Below, piece after piece: positions 54,947 to 63,852 of a DNA stretch of 64,000 nt. The stretch comes from Miltoncostaea sp963703045. GTDB lineage: Bacteria > Actinomycetota > Thermoleophilia > Miltoncostaeales > Miltoncostaeaceae. Location: the NCBI GenBank assembly GCA_963703045.1, contig OY969782.1, forward strand, positions 1,302,001 through 1,366,000. Reading direction: 5' to 3'. The position numbers and the translations under genes are program-made. The notes below the pieces were generated by a model that worked only from the letters and a program-made list of their open reading frames with translations, had not been told where the DNA came from and searched no databases. The stretch's first letter is position 1. Each line of letters begins with the position of its first letter.

Positions 54947-54964
54947 GGACAGGTTGTCGAGATT
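54947..54964 (+). promoter_or_regulatory. Second copy of the operator motif before the CarH-like gene
   Basis: GGACAGGTTGTCGAGATT matches AGACAGGTTGTCAAGGTT at 54856-54873 in 15 of 18 positions. It shares the 11-mer GACAGGTTGTC. It ends 10 bp before GTG 54974, so autoregulation is likely. No further 11-bp repeats follow here. Confidence 0.5.
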
Positions 54965-54973
54965 GCACTCTCC

Positions 54974-55915
54974 GTGGATACCCTGACCCCCGAACCCCGA
55001 ACATCCACCCCCGCACCGGGCCTGCTGCGCATCGGTGAGCTGAGCCGTCGCTGCGGCGTCAGCCCCGACCTGCTGCGCGTATGGGAGCGCCGGTACGGGC
55101 TGCTCTCGCCCACGCGCACCGAGGGGGGCTTCCGCCTCTACACGGAGACCGACGAGGAGCGCGTGCGCACGATGCGGCGTCACCTCGCCCAGGGGTTCTC
55201 GGCCGCCATCGCGGCACGCATGGCACTCGGCGCGCCCCTGCCGCCGGCCGACGGCGACCGCGAGGCGGTGCTGCAGACGGCCGTCGCCGAGCTCGGCACG
55301 GCCCTCGACGCCTTCCAGGACGTCGAGGCGCAGGCGGTGCTCGACCGCCTGCTCGCGACCTTCAGCGTCGAGGCCGTCCTGCGCGACGTGGTGCTGCCCT
55401 ACCTGCGCCATCTCGGCCGGCGCTGGGACGACGGCGATCTGACCATCGGCCAGGAGCACTTCGCAAGCGCCCTGCTGCGCGGTCGCCTGCTCGGCCTCGC
55501 GCGCGGCTTCGACGTCGGCGTCGGGCCGCGCGCGCTGCTGGCCTGCCCGGCCGACGAGCAGCACGACCTCGGCCTGCTCTGCTTCGGGGTGGGGCTGCGC
55601 GAGCACGGCTGGCGGGTCACCTACCTCGGCGCGGACAGCCCGATCGAGACGATCCGCGACACCGCCGACCGCGTCGCGCCGGACGCCGTCATCGTCTGCG
55701 CCGAACGCGAGGAGCCCCTGCGCGCCGTGGTCGGCGAGCTGGGGCAGCTCGCGATGAGGCACCCGCTGGCGCTCGCCGGCCGGGGCGCGTCGCCCGACAT
55801 CGCCCACGCCAGCGGGGCGCGACTGCTCCAGGACGCGCCCATGGCGGCGGCGGCCCGGGTGGCCGCCGAATGGCCGCGCCGCCGGGATGTTCAGGGGACC
55901 CGGCCCAACGGGTAG
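54974..55915 (+). CDS. CarH/LitR-like B12-dependent MerR-family photoreceptor regulator
   Basis: 313 residues. The MerR winged helix has LRVWERRYGLLSPTRTEGGF. A four-helix bundle follows with RRWDDGDLTIGQEHFAS, which fits W-x9-EH, the light-sensing motif of CarH. The cobalamin-binding domain has ACPADEQHDLGLL; its E-x-H-x-x-G supplies the lower-axial His. CarH binds DNA as an adenosylcobalamin tetramer in the dark and falls apart in light. GTG 54974 is the first plausible start. It is divergent from the Cys-rich gene and 29 bp before livH. Confidence 0.85.
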   Translation: MDTLTPEPRTSTPAPGLLRIGELSRRCGVSPDLLRVWERRYGLLSPTRTEGGFRLYTETDEERVRTMRRHLAQGFSAAIAARMALGAPLPPADGDREAVLQTAVAELGTALDAFQDVEAQAVLDRLLATFSVEAVLRDVVLPYLRHLGRRWDDGDLTIGQEHFASALLRGRLLGLARGFDVGVGPRALLACPADEQHDLGLLCFGVGLREHGWRVTYLGADSPIETIRDTADRVAPDAVIVCAEREEPLRAVVGELGQLAMRHPLALAGRGASPDIAHASGARLLQDAPMAAAARVAAEWPRRRDVQGTRPNG

Positions 55916-55944
55916 CCTTCGCGGCATCCGAGCGACAGGGGCGC

Positions 55945-56820
55945 GTGCAGGAGTTCCTCAACACGACGATCAACGGCTTGTCCAGCGGCGCGATCTACGC
56001 GCTCGGAGCCATCGGCCTCTCGCTCGTCTACGGCATCCTGAAGCTCGTCAACTTCGCCCACGGCGACTTCATGACGCTGGGCGGCTACGTCGCCTTCGCG
56101 ATCAACGTCAGCGCCGGCCTGCCGATCGTCGTGGCCATCCTGGCGGCGATCGCCTCGATCGCCGTGCTCGGCCTCGTGCTCGAGTGGGGCATCTGGGCCC
56201 CCATGCGGCGCCGCGGCGCCGGGGTGATGCAGCTATTGCTGCTCTCGATCGGCCTGGCCTTCGTCATCCGCAACATGATCCTGTTCGAGTGGGGCGGGGA
56301 CGACCGCTCGCTCGACGTCGACCAGTTCCAGTCGTGGAACCCGTTCGGCGAGGTGAGGATCACGGCGATCCAGGTGACGGTCATCGCGACCGCGGGCGTC
56401 GTGCTGCTCGCCGTCGCCGCGATGCTGAAGTCGACGCTCATCGGCAAGACGATGCGGGCGCTCGCCGACTCGTTCGACCTGGCCGAGGTGTCGGGGGTGA
56501 ACACCCGCCGCGTGGTCACCTACACCTGGCTGCTCGCCGGCAGCCTGGCCGGCCTCGCCGGCGTGCTCGCGGCCGTCTACACCACCCTGACGCCCAACAC
56601 CGGGTGGTTCCTGCTGCTGTCGATCTTCGCCGCCGTCGTGCTCGGCGGCATCGGCAACGCCTACGGCGCGCTCGTCGGCGGGGTCGTCCTGGGTCTGGTG
56701 CAGGAGTGGTCGACGATGGTCGTCGAGGCGACCTACAAGGAGGCGATCGGCTTCGTGGTCCTCATCCTCGTGCTCCTCGTGCGGCCCCAGGGCATCTTCG
56801 GCCAGGCGCGGACGGTCTGA
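55945..56820 (+). CDS. livH: Branched-chain amino-acid ABC transporter permease LivH
   Basis: 291 residues with about eight helices. Family motifs are LVYGILKLVNFAHGDFMTLG and RALADSFDLAEVSGVNTRRV, the EAA-like loop. It forms the channel with LivM. GTG 55945 follows CAGGGGC. Start of livHMGF. Confidence 0.94.
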   Translation: MQEFLNTTINGLSSGAIYALGAIGLSLVYGILKLVNFAHGDFMTLGGYVAFAINVSAGLPIVVAILAAIASIAVLGLVLEWGIWAPMRRRGAGVMQLLLLSIGLAFVIRNMILFEWGGDDRSLDVDQFQSWNPFGEVRITAIQVTVIATAGVVLLAVAAMLKSTLIGKTMRALADSFDLAEVSGVNTRRVVTYTWLLAGSLAGLAGVLAAVYTTLTPNTGWFLLLSIFAAVVLGGIGNAYGALVGGVVLGLVQEWSTMVVEATYKEAIGFVVLILVLLVRPQGIFGQARTV

Positions 56821-56821
56821 G

Positions 56822-57760
56822 GTGGACCCGCTCCTCGCGTTCGGCTTCTGGGCCTTCGTCCTCACCTTCGCCGGCATCTACGCGATCTTCGTGCTCGGGC
56901 TCCAGGTCGAGGTCGGCGACACCGGCCTGATCAACTTCGGCCACGTCGCCTTCATGGCGATCGGCGCGTACACGACCGGACTGCTGCTGACGAACGGCGT
57001 CAACGTCTGGCTGGCGATGCCCCTCGCGGTGCTCGCCGCCGCGGCCGCCGGCGCGATCCTCGGCATCCCGACGCTGCGGTTGCGTGCCGACTACTTCGCC
57101 ATCACGACGATCGCGGCAGGGGAGATCCTGCGGATAACGATCGAGAACGAACAATCGACCACCGGCGGCACCCAGGGCCTGCGCGGGGCGAGCGGCCCGT
57201 GGCGCAGCTTCAACAACGACGTGCTCGACACCTTCTCCGGCTGGGGGATCGACCTCGACCGGCGCGTCCCGCTGCTCGTCATCGTGTGGGTCACCGTGCT
57301 GCTGATCGGCCTGATGCTCGTCTACCTCGGCCGCACGCCGTGGCGGCGCGCGCTGCGCGCGGTGCGCGAGAACGAGGAGGCGGCCGCGGCGTCGGGCATC
57401 CCGGTGTTCTCGTACAAGCTCCAGTCGCTGATGCTGGGGTCGGCGATCGCCGGCGTCGCGGGGGTCCTGTTCACCTTCTTCTCGACCACCCTCTTCCCCG
57501 AGAACTTCGAGCCCATCTTCACCTTCGTGGGCTTCGCGATCCTCATCCTCGGGGGCATCGGCAGCTACTTCGGTGTGGTCGTGGGCTCCGTCGTGATCGG
57601 CTTCATCGTGTCGGGCACGCGCTTCCTCGACTTCCCCCTCGACGCCGACAAGGTCGCGGCGCTGCGGTTCGTGCTGGTCGGGCTGATCATCATGGCGATG
57701 ATGGCGTTCCGGCCCCAGGGGGTCTTCGGCAAGAAGGAGGAGCTCCATCTCGACGCCTGA
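56822..57760 (+). CDS. livM: Branched-chain amino-acid ABC transporter permease LivM
   Basis: 312 residues, about nine helices. It carries GDTGLINFGHVAFMAIGAYT and RALRAVRENEEAAAASGI, the LivM coupling loop. The C-terminus KKEELHLDA overlaps the next gene. GTG 56822 sits one base after the livH stop. Confidence 0.94.
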   Translation: MDPLLAFGFWAFVLTFAGIYAIFVLGLQVEVGDTGLINFGHVAFMAIGAYTTGLLLTNGVNVWLAMPLAVLAAAAAGAILGIPTLRLRADYFAITTIAAGEILRITIENEQSTTGGTQGLRGASGPWRSFNNDVLDTFSGWGIDLDRRVPLLVIVWVTVLLIGLMLVYLGRTPWRRALRAVRENEEAAAASGIPVFSYKLQSLMLGSAIAGVAGVLFTFFSTTLFPENFEPIFTFVGFAILILGGIGSYFGVVVGSVVIGFIVSGTRFLDFPLDADKVAALRFVLVGLIIMAMMAFRPQGVFGKKEELHLDA

Positions 57761-58559
57761 GGCCCCCGCTCCGACGGCCGCCGCCGAGCTGCTCGAGGTC
57801 ACCGACCTGAGCGTGCGCTTCGGCGGGCTGCAGGCGGTCGCCGGGGCGACCTTCTCGGTGCGCGAGGGCTCGATGACGGCGCTCATCGGCCCGAACGGCG
57901 CGGGCAAGACGACGGCGTTCAACCTGCTGACCGGGTTCATCCGCGCCGACGGCGGCGCCGTCCGCTTCGCCGAGCACGACATCTTCCGCTCGCGCCCCGA
58001 CGTGATCTCCCGGCTCGGGATGGTGCGCACCTTCCAGCTCACCCGCGTGCTGTCGAAGATGACCGTGATCGACAACGTCATGCTCGCCGCGCCCGACCAG
58101 CCGGGCATGCGCCTCGGCAACGCGATCTTCCGGCGGCGCGCGTGGCGGGCGCGCGAGGTCGAGGTGCGCGAGGAGGCCATGGCGCTGCTGGCCGAGGTCG
58201 GCATCGAGGGCCACGCCGAGGCCTACGCCGCGACCCTGTCCGGCGGACAGCGCAAGCTGCTCGAGCTGGCCCGGGCGCTGATGACGCACCCCCGCCTGGT
58301 GCTGCTCGACGAGCCGATGGCCGGGGTCAACCCGACGCTCGGCCGGCGGCTGCTCGACTACCTCACCCGGCTGCGGTCCGAGCGCGGCCTCACCGTGCTG
58401 TTCGTGGAGCACGACATGGAGGCGGTCATGGACCGCTCCGACGAGGTCATCGTCATGGCCGAGGGCGCGGTCATCTCGCGCGGCCGCCCCGATCAGGTGC
58501 GCAGCGACCCGCGCGTGATCGACGCCTACCTCGGGGCCGAGCCGACCACCACCGCATGA
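57747..58559 (+). CDS. livG: Branched-chain amino-acid ABC transporter ATPase LivG, ATC start?
   Basis: 270 residues from 57747. Walker A is IGPNGAGKTTAFN, the signature is LSGGQRKLLELARAL, and Walker B is LVLLDEPMAGVNP. AAGGAGG ends 6 bases before ATC 57747, and the frame from there (STPEAPAP ... LLEVTDLSVRFGG) is the expected N-terminus. The nearest canonical start, GTG 57813, would cut off the first strand. Either ATC is used as a rare start or the true base is G (ATG). Confidence 0.9.
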   Translation: MSTPEAPAPTAAAELLEVTDLSVRFGGLQAVAGATFSVREGSMTALIGPNGAGKTTAFNLLTGFIRADGGAVRFAEHDIFRSRPDVISRLGMVRTFQLTRVLSKMTVIDNVMLAAPDQPGMRLGNAIFRRRAWRAREVEVREEAMALLAEVGIEGHAEAYAATLSGGQRKLLELARALMTHPRLVLLDEPMAGVNPTLGRRLLDYLTRLRSERGLTVLFVEHDMEAVMDRSDEVIVMAEGAVISRGRPDQVRSDPRVIDAYLGAEPTTTA

Positions 58560-59326
58560 GCGACCCGGTGCCCACCACCCCCGTCCCGGTGCTCGAGGCC
58601 GACGGCCTCGTCGGCGGCTACGTCGCCGAGGTCGACATCCTGCGCGGGTGCACGCTGACCGCGGCGGACGGCGAGATCGTGGTCGTCATCGGGCCGAACG
58701 GCGCGGGCAAGTCAACCCTGGCCAAGGCCGTGTTCGGGCTGGTGACCCTGCGCGGGGGCCGCGTGCGCCTGCGCGGCGAGGACATCACCGGCGCCGCCCC
58801 GCACCACGTCACGGAGCTCGGCATGAGCTACGTGCCGCAGGTCGCCAACGTCTTCAGCTCCCTCACCGTGCAGGAGAACCTCGAGGTGGGGGGCGTGCTG
58901 CGACGGCGCCAGATCGGCGAGCGCATGGAGCAGATGATGACCCTGTTCCCCCGGCTGGGCGAGCGCCGGCGCCAGCGCGCCGGCACGCTCTCGGGAGGCG
59001 AGCGCCAGATGCTCGCGATGGCGCGCGCCCTGATGCCCGATCCCCGCGTGCTGTTGCTCGACGAGCCCTCGGCCGGCCTCGCCCCGCGCGCCGTCGGCGA
59101 GGTCTTCGACACCGTGGCCGAGATCAACGAGGCCGGCGTCACCATCGTGATGATCGAGCAGAACGCGCGGCGCGCGCTCGCACTGGCCGACCGCGGCTAC
59201 GTGCTCGAGGGCGGGCAGAACCGCTTCGAGGGAACGGGCGACGCGCTGCTGGGCGATCCCCAGGTCGCCGAGCTGTACCTGGGCGGGGCGGCCGCGCCCG
59301 AGCCGGGCGGGCCCGCCGCACACTGA
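58556..59326 (+). CDS. livF: Branched-chain amino-acid ABC transporter ATPase LivF
   Basis: 256 residues. Walker A is IGPNGAGKSTLAK, the signature is LSGGERQMLAMARAL, and Walker B is VLLLDEPSAGLAP, followed by MIEQNARRAL. ATG 58556 overlaps the livG stop (ATGA). Ends before the terminator at 59334. Confidence 0.95.
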   Translation: MSDPVPTTPVPVLEADGLVGGYVAEVDILRGCTLTAADGEIVVVIGPNGAGKSTLAKAVFGLVTLRGGRVRLRGEDITGAAPHHVTELGMSYVPQVANVFSSLTVQENLEVGGVLRRRQIGERMEQMMTLFPRLGERRRQRAGTLSGGERQMLAMARALMPDPRVLLLDEPSAGLAPRAVGEVFDTVAEINEAGVTIVMIEQNARRALALADRGYVLEGGQNRFEGTGDALLGDPQVAELYLGGAAAPEPGGPAAH

Positions 59327-59333
59327 GCGGGCC

Positions 59334-59358
59334 CGGCGGGGGGTCGTGCCCCCCGCCG
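59334..59358. terminator. Bidirectional terminator between livF and livK
   Basis: CGGCGGGGGG and CCCCCCGCCG form a perfect 10-bp stem with loop TCGTG, between convergent genes. Confidence 0.75.
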
Positions 59359-59374
59359 AGACCACCCGTGGGTG

Positions 59375-60652
59375 CTACTCCTCGGAGATCGTGATGACCT
59401 GGTCGCTGTCGACCAGCTTGCCGCCCGTGTAGCTCCAGGTGGCGTAGTTCGCCGAGGCGGGGTCGCCGGCCTCGTCGAAGTCGATCGGGCCCGAGGCGCC
59501 CTCGTAGTCGATGTCCTCACCGTTGGAGAGCGCGGTCAGGGCCTCCGACAGCTGCTCATAGGTGTACTTGTCCCCGGGGGGACCCGAGACGGCCTGGAGC
59601 TGCCCGGCGAGCTCGCCCGGGTCGGCCGAGCCGGCCGCCGCGGCCGCCAGCGCCAGCAGGATCACCGCGTCGAAGTTCTGGGCGTCGTAGGTCTGCCGGG
59701 GCTTGTTGAGCTCGGCGTTCCACAGCGCGTCGAACTGCGCGCCGGCCGGGGCCTCGAGGGAGGTCGGGACGGTGCCCGTGATGCCCTCGGTCGTGGGCTT
59801 GCCGGCGGCTCCGGGCAGGTCCGGGGAGCGCAGGCCGTCGCCCGTGAAGGTCTTCGCCGGGTCCCAGGTGCCGGTGCGCACCAGCGCCGGGCCCATCTTC
59901 GCCCAGGTGCCGGTGTAGTCGATGATCATCCAGCCGTCCGGGTTGCCGCTCGCGATCTGCTGCGCCTCGGAGTTGAGGCTCGTCGCGTCCGGGTTGTAGG
60001 CCACGTTGCGGCCGACCGTGCCGCCGCCGGCCTCCCACGCCTTGGTGAACTCCTCGACCAGGGCGGTGCCGTACGAGTCGTTGCGGTGGGCCGTGTTGAC
60101 CGTCGCGTCGGCGCCGAGCTTCTCCGCCATGACCTGGGCGATCACGCGACCCTGGATGGCGTCGGACGGCGGGGTGCGGAACACGAGGCCGTCGTCGTCG
60201 AGCGTCGTGAGGTCGGGACCGGTCGCCGACGGCGTCACGAGCGGCACGCCGGCCGCGATCGAGATGTTCTCCGCCGTCGGGATCAGCTCGGGGGTCGCCC
60301 AGGGGCCGGCGATGCCGGCCACGCCGTCGCTCTCGATGACCTTCGTCGCGGCCTCCTGCGCGGCCTGGGGATCGGTCTTGGTGTCCTCGGTGATCAGGGT
60401 GAGCTTCAGGCCGGAGTCGCCGGCCGCCGCGTTCACCTGATCGGCGGCGAGGTTGGCCGCGTCCGAGCCCGGACCGCCGAAGTCGGCGAGAGCGCCGGTC
60501 AGGGGCACGAGGACGCCGATCTTGACCTCGCCCACACTCCCGCCGCCGGTCGTCCCAGTGCCCGCGTCGTCATCGCCGCAGCCGGCGACGACCCCGCCAA
60601 GTCCGATCGCTCCCACCATGAGGAGTGACGCCATCGTGCGACGTCGGATCAT
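59375..60652 (-). CDS. livK: Branched-chain amino-acid-binding lipoprotein LivK
   Basis: 425 residues. The lipoprotein signal is LLMVGAIGLGGVVAGC with Cys25, followed by a Gly/Thr/Asp-rich spacer. The binding domain has KIGVLVPLTGALADFGGPGS and IAGPWATPELIPTAENIS, typical of Leu/Ile/Val-binding type I solute receptors. The substrate may be amino acids, amides or urea; context says amino acid. Convergent with livHMGF, unlike the common same-strand order. Confidence 0.92.
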   Translation of the reverse strand: MIRRRTMASLLMVGAIGLGGVVAGCGDDDAGTGTTGGGSVGEVKIGVLVPLTGALADFGGPGSDAANLAADQVNAAAGDSGLKLTLITEDTKTDPQAAQEAATKVIESDGVAGIAGPWATPELIPTAENISIAAGVPLVTPSATGPDLTTLDDDGLVFRTPPSDAIQGRVIAQVMAEKLGADATVNTAHRNDSYGTALVEEFTKAWEAGGGTVGRNVAYNPDATSLNSEAQQIASGNPDGWMIIDYTGTWAKMGPALVRTGTWDPAKTFTGDGLRSPDLPGAAGKPTTEGITGTVPTSLEAPAGAQFDALWNAELNKPRQTYDAQNFDAVILLALAAAAAGSADPGELAGQLQAVSGPPGDKYTYEQLSEALTALSNGEDIDYEGASGPIDFDEAGDPASANYATWSYTGGKLVDSDQVITISEE

Positions 60653-60726
60653 GCGAACCCCTTTTTCGATGTATGACGTGCGAGACGTGGAGCACGTCGC
60701 GCGCGAGACTATCGGTGAGCGAGCCC

Positions 60727-61161
60727 ATGCGTCACACCCCTGTCACATTGCGACGAGCCCTCCCCTCGGACATGGACGCCCTGATGCGTCTGCGCGAGGA
60801 GGTGTTCGTGCGCGAGCAGGGCGTGCCGCCGGAGCTCGAGCGCGACGACCATGACGCGTCGGCCGTCCACCTGGTCGCCGAGTCGGGCGGGACCGTGGTG
60901 GGGTGCTGCCGCCTGCTCGGGCACGGTGCGACCGTGCATCTCGGCCGCATGGCGGTGGCGGCGACCGCGCGCGGCACGGGCGTCGGCGCGCGACTGCTCG
61001 CGTTCGCCCACCGCGTCGCGGGCGAGGAGGGCGCGTCCGAGGTGGCGCTGAGCGCCCAGGTCTCGGCGCGGGGCTTCTACGCGCGTGCCGGCTACCTGGT
61101 CGAGGGCGACGAGTTCATCGAGGCGGGGATCGTCCACGTGGCGATGCGGCGCGCCGTCTGA
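60727..61161 (+). CDS. GNAT-family N-acetyltransferase
   Basis: 144 residues. The acetyl-CoA loop is RMAVAATARGTGVGARLLAF, and the start MRLREEVFVREQGVPPELE matches the YjcF/ElaA-like group. The end SAQVSARGFYARAGYLVEGD is standard. Acceptor unknown. Its stop lies 3 bases from the convergent azlD stop. Confidence 0.9.
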   Translation: MRHTPVTLRRALPSDMDALMRLREEVFVREQGVPPELERDDHDASAVHLVAESGGTVVGCCRLLGHGATVHLGRMAVAATARGTGVGARLLAFAHRVAGEEGASEVALSAQVSARGFYARAGYLVEGDEFIEAGIVHVAMRRAV

Positions 61162-61164
61162 GCC

Positions 61165-61467
61165 CTACGAGAGCGCCCGCAGGGCAGCCGTGACGACGAT
61201 CGCCACCGCGACGATCGCGAGGAACGAGCCACGACGCCAGGCGACGAGCAGCGCCGCTCCCACTCCCGCGGCCCGGGCGTCGATGCTCCAGTCCCCTCCG
61301 GCGGTCAGGGTCGCCACCGCGACGAGCGCGGCCAGCAGCGCCGCGGGCAGCAGCTCCGCGGCGCGGGCCACCCGGGGCGGCAGCGCGCGGCCGCCGACGA
61401 GCACGGGCCCGGCCGCCTTCAGGGCGAAGGAGCCCACCGCCAGGGCGAGGATGGCCGCCCAGCTCAC
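61165..61467 (-). CDS. azlD: Branched-chain amino-acid exporter subunit AzlD
   Basis: 100 residues with three or four helices (AAILALAVGSFALKAAGPVL, LLPAALLAALVAVATL, ALLVAWRRGSFLAIVAVAIV). It is the small partner of AzlC. GTG 61467 overlaps the azlC stop (GTGA). Together they export branched-chain amino acids or analogues. Confidence 0.88.
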   Translation of the reverse strand: MSWAAILALAVGSFALKAAGPVLVGGRALPPRVARAAELLPAALLAALVAVATLTAGGDWSIDARAAGVGAALLVAWRRGSFLAIVAVAIVVTAALRALS

Positions 61468-62152
61468 AGAGCCCCCCCGGAGGGCCGCCACGCCGCGACG
61501 AGCAGGCCCGCGCCGACGCCGGCGGACGCCAGCAGGATCGGGCAGACCGGCGGGCGCGATCGGCGTGAGGGCCAGCGCGATCGCCGCGCCCGCGAGCGCG
61601 GCCGCGCGGGCCGGCGGATGTCGTCAGCCGTGGGGCGATCAGCGCCACGAACGCCGCCGGGATGGCGGCGTCGAGGCCGGTCGCCGCGACGTCGATCGCG
61701 CCCGTCATCCACCAGCCGAGCGCCGTGCCGAGGTTCCAGAGCACGAACACCGCCAGGCCGGCGAGCCAGAAGGCGCGACGGGCGGTGCGCGGGTCGGTCT
61801 GGGCCGACGCGAGGGCCACCGATTCGTCGATGACCATGTGTGAGGCGAGCAGCCTGCGGCGCAGCGGGCCGCCCAGCACCGGGGCCACCGCGACGCCGAG
61901 CGCGACGCAACGCGCGTTGAGCAGCAGCCCCGCCAGCACGGCCGCCGCAGCGGTGCCGCCCTCGGCCACCACCCCGACCGCGGCGAGCTGAGCCGATCCG
62001 CTGAACACGATCGCCGAGAGCGCGGCGGCCTTCGCGAGGCCGAGGCCGGTGTGGGCGCACAGGACGCCGAACGACAGGCCGAACGCGCCCACCGCCACAC
62101 CGATCGCGAGCGCCTGCCGCCCCAGCCGTGCCTGATCGTCCCGGGGACGCAT
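61464..62152 (-). CDS. azlC: Branched-chain amino-acid exporter AzlC, two frameshifts
   Basis: About 229 residues. The N-terminal segments AFGLSFGVLCAHTGLGLAKA, IVFSGSAQLAAVGV and SHMVIDESVALASAQ are the AzlC family core. Near 61621 an extra base hides RAAALAGAAIALALTPIAPA, and another near 61540 leads to ILLASAGVGAGLLVAAW. Each removal restores a membrane helix. ATG 62152 is used; TTG 62158 is closer to AGGAGG and is an alternative. Confidence 0.86.
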
Positions 62153-62224
62153 CGTCAACCGCTCCTCCTGGTGATCCGTCGGCTCGCGCAGGACCGCGCG
62201 CAGACCCGGGAGCGACGGAGTGCG

Positions 62225-63683
62225 CTAGACGATCAGGCCGGCCGCCTCGCGCGGACGCTCGCGCGCGCCGGCGTAGATCTCCCACGCGACGGCCAGGCGC
62301 CGCACGGCCTCGTCGATCACCGCCGGCTCGTCGCACGAAGGGCACCCGCAGACGGTCCTCGTGGTGGCCCTCGGCCGACAGCGCCTGCCCGGGCACCACG
62401 TTGACGCCGCAGCGCTGGGCCACCTGTCCGAGGGCCCGGGCGTCGCCGGAGGGCATGCGCACCCAGAGCGTGCACCCGCCCCGCGGCACGTCCCAGGTCC
62501 AGTCGGGCAGGTGGGTGCCCAGCGCGGCCGAGAGCGCCGCGTAGCGCTCGGCCAGGAACACCCGTCGCTCGGCGACGGCCTCGTCGAAGTGCGGCAGCAG
62601 CTCGGCCACGAGCGCCTGAGCGAGTATCGGGCTGCCGAGGTCGGCGACGATCTTGAGCCGCATCAGGCGCTCGACGACCGGCCGCGCGGCGCGGATCCAG
62701 CCGACGCGCAGCCCGCCCCACAGAACCTTGCTCGCCGAGCCGATCGCCATCGACGACGCGTCGGGCGCGTGCGACGCGATCGGCGCGGGCACGGGACGCG
62801 GGTCGATCTCGAGGTGGCGCAGGGCCATGTCCTCGACCACCGGCACGCGGAAGCGCGCCGAGAGCTCGGCCACGCGGCGGCTGCGCGCCGCCGGCAGCAC
62901 CGAGCCGGTCGGGTTCTGGTGGGAGGGCACCAGGTAGATGAACGCGGGGCGCACGCGCTCGAGCAGGCTCTCGAGGGCGTCGGGCAGCACGCCCTCGCCG
63001 TCGAGGGCCACTCCCACCGGCCGCATGCCCGCCCCCCGGACGATGTCGAGCGCGCCCGGGTACGTCGCCTCCTCCACCAGCACCGACTGTCCCGGCGCGC
63101 CGAGAAGGGCGGTCGCCAGCCCGATCGCCTGATGCGCCCCGGTCGTGACGATGACCTCGTCCGGGGTGGTCGGCACCCCGGAGGCCTCCAGGTGCTCGGC
63201 GACCGCCTCCCGCAGGTCGGGCAGCCCGGCGGGCAGGTATCCGGGACCGGCGATGTCGCGCAGCCACCGCCCCGGGTGGGTCTCGGCGAGCACCCGCGTG
63301 ACCAGCGAGATCGGGGGCGGACACGCCGCCGTGAGCTCGATGAGGTCGCTCTGGCCGCCGAGCATGCCCGCGTAGAGCTCGGCCGAGAACGCGCGCTCGG
63401 CGGCGGGCCGGTCCTCGGGCGTGCCCGGCACCCACGTGCCCCGGCCCTGGCGGCTCTCGAGCCGGCCCGCGCTCTTGAGGCGGCCGTACGCCCCCACGAC
63501 GGTGGTGCGGCTGACCGAGATGCGCTCCGCGAGATCGCGCTCGGTGGGCAGCACCGACCCGGGCGGCAGCTCCCCGCGATCGATGGCGGCGGCGATCGCG
63601 TCGGCGAGGCGCCCGTAGAGGGGCCCCGGTGTCGTCGCCCAGGTGCCGATGAGCGTCGCGAGACGGGTGGGTTCGATCTTCAC
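62225..63683 (-). CDS. MocR-family (GntR/aminotransferase) regulator, one frameshift
   Basis: About 485 residues. The N-terminal GntR winged helix has LPPGSVLPTERDLAERISVS and TTVVGAYGRLK. A type I aminotransferase domain follows with VPSHQNPTGSVLP and the PLP lysine in AIGSASKVLWGGLRVGW. An extra base near 62331-62336 hides the end (DEPAVIDEAVRRLAVAWEIY). MocR proteins use PLP to sense amines or amino acids. Position next to azlCD suggests control of that exporter. GTG 63683 is the start. Confidence 0.88.
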
Positions 63684-63688
63684 GGATA

Positions 63689-63791
63689 CCAATATGCCCG
63701 AAAAGGTCCTTGTCGGCAAGCCGCTACCGCGGTTCAATCAGTCCAATAGATCGATCGGAGAGGCCATCTAGGGCCAATACTCCGAAATTGG
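63689..63791. promoter_or_regulatory. CCAAT repeats upstream of the MocR gene
   Basis: CCAAT occurs at 63689, 63743 and 63774 and inverted as ATTGG at 63787. The last two make CCAAT-8 bases-ATTGG. MocR regulators typically bind two direct and one inverted repeat. The patch is AT-rich against its surroundings, suggesting a promoter/operator. Confidence 0.5.
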
Positions 63792-63852
63792 ACTCGCACG
63801 GCGACGCCTGGGTGGTGGGTGCCGAGGCGAGGGTCCCGAGAGGAGACCGGCG

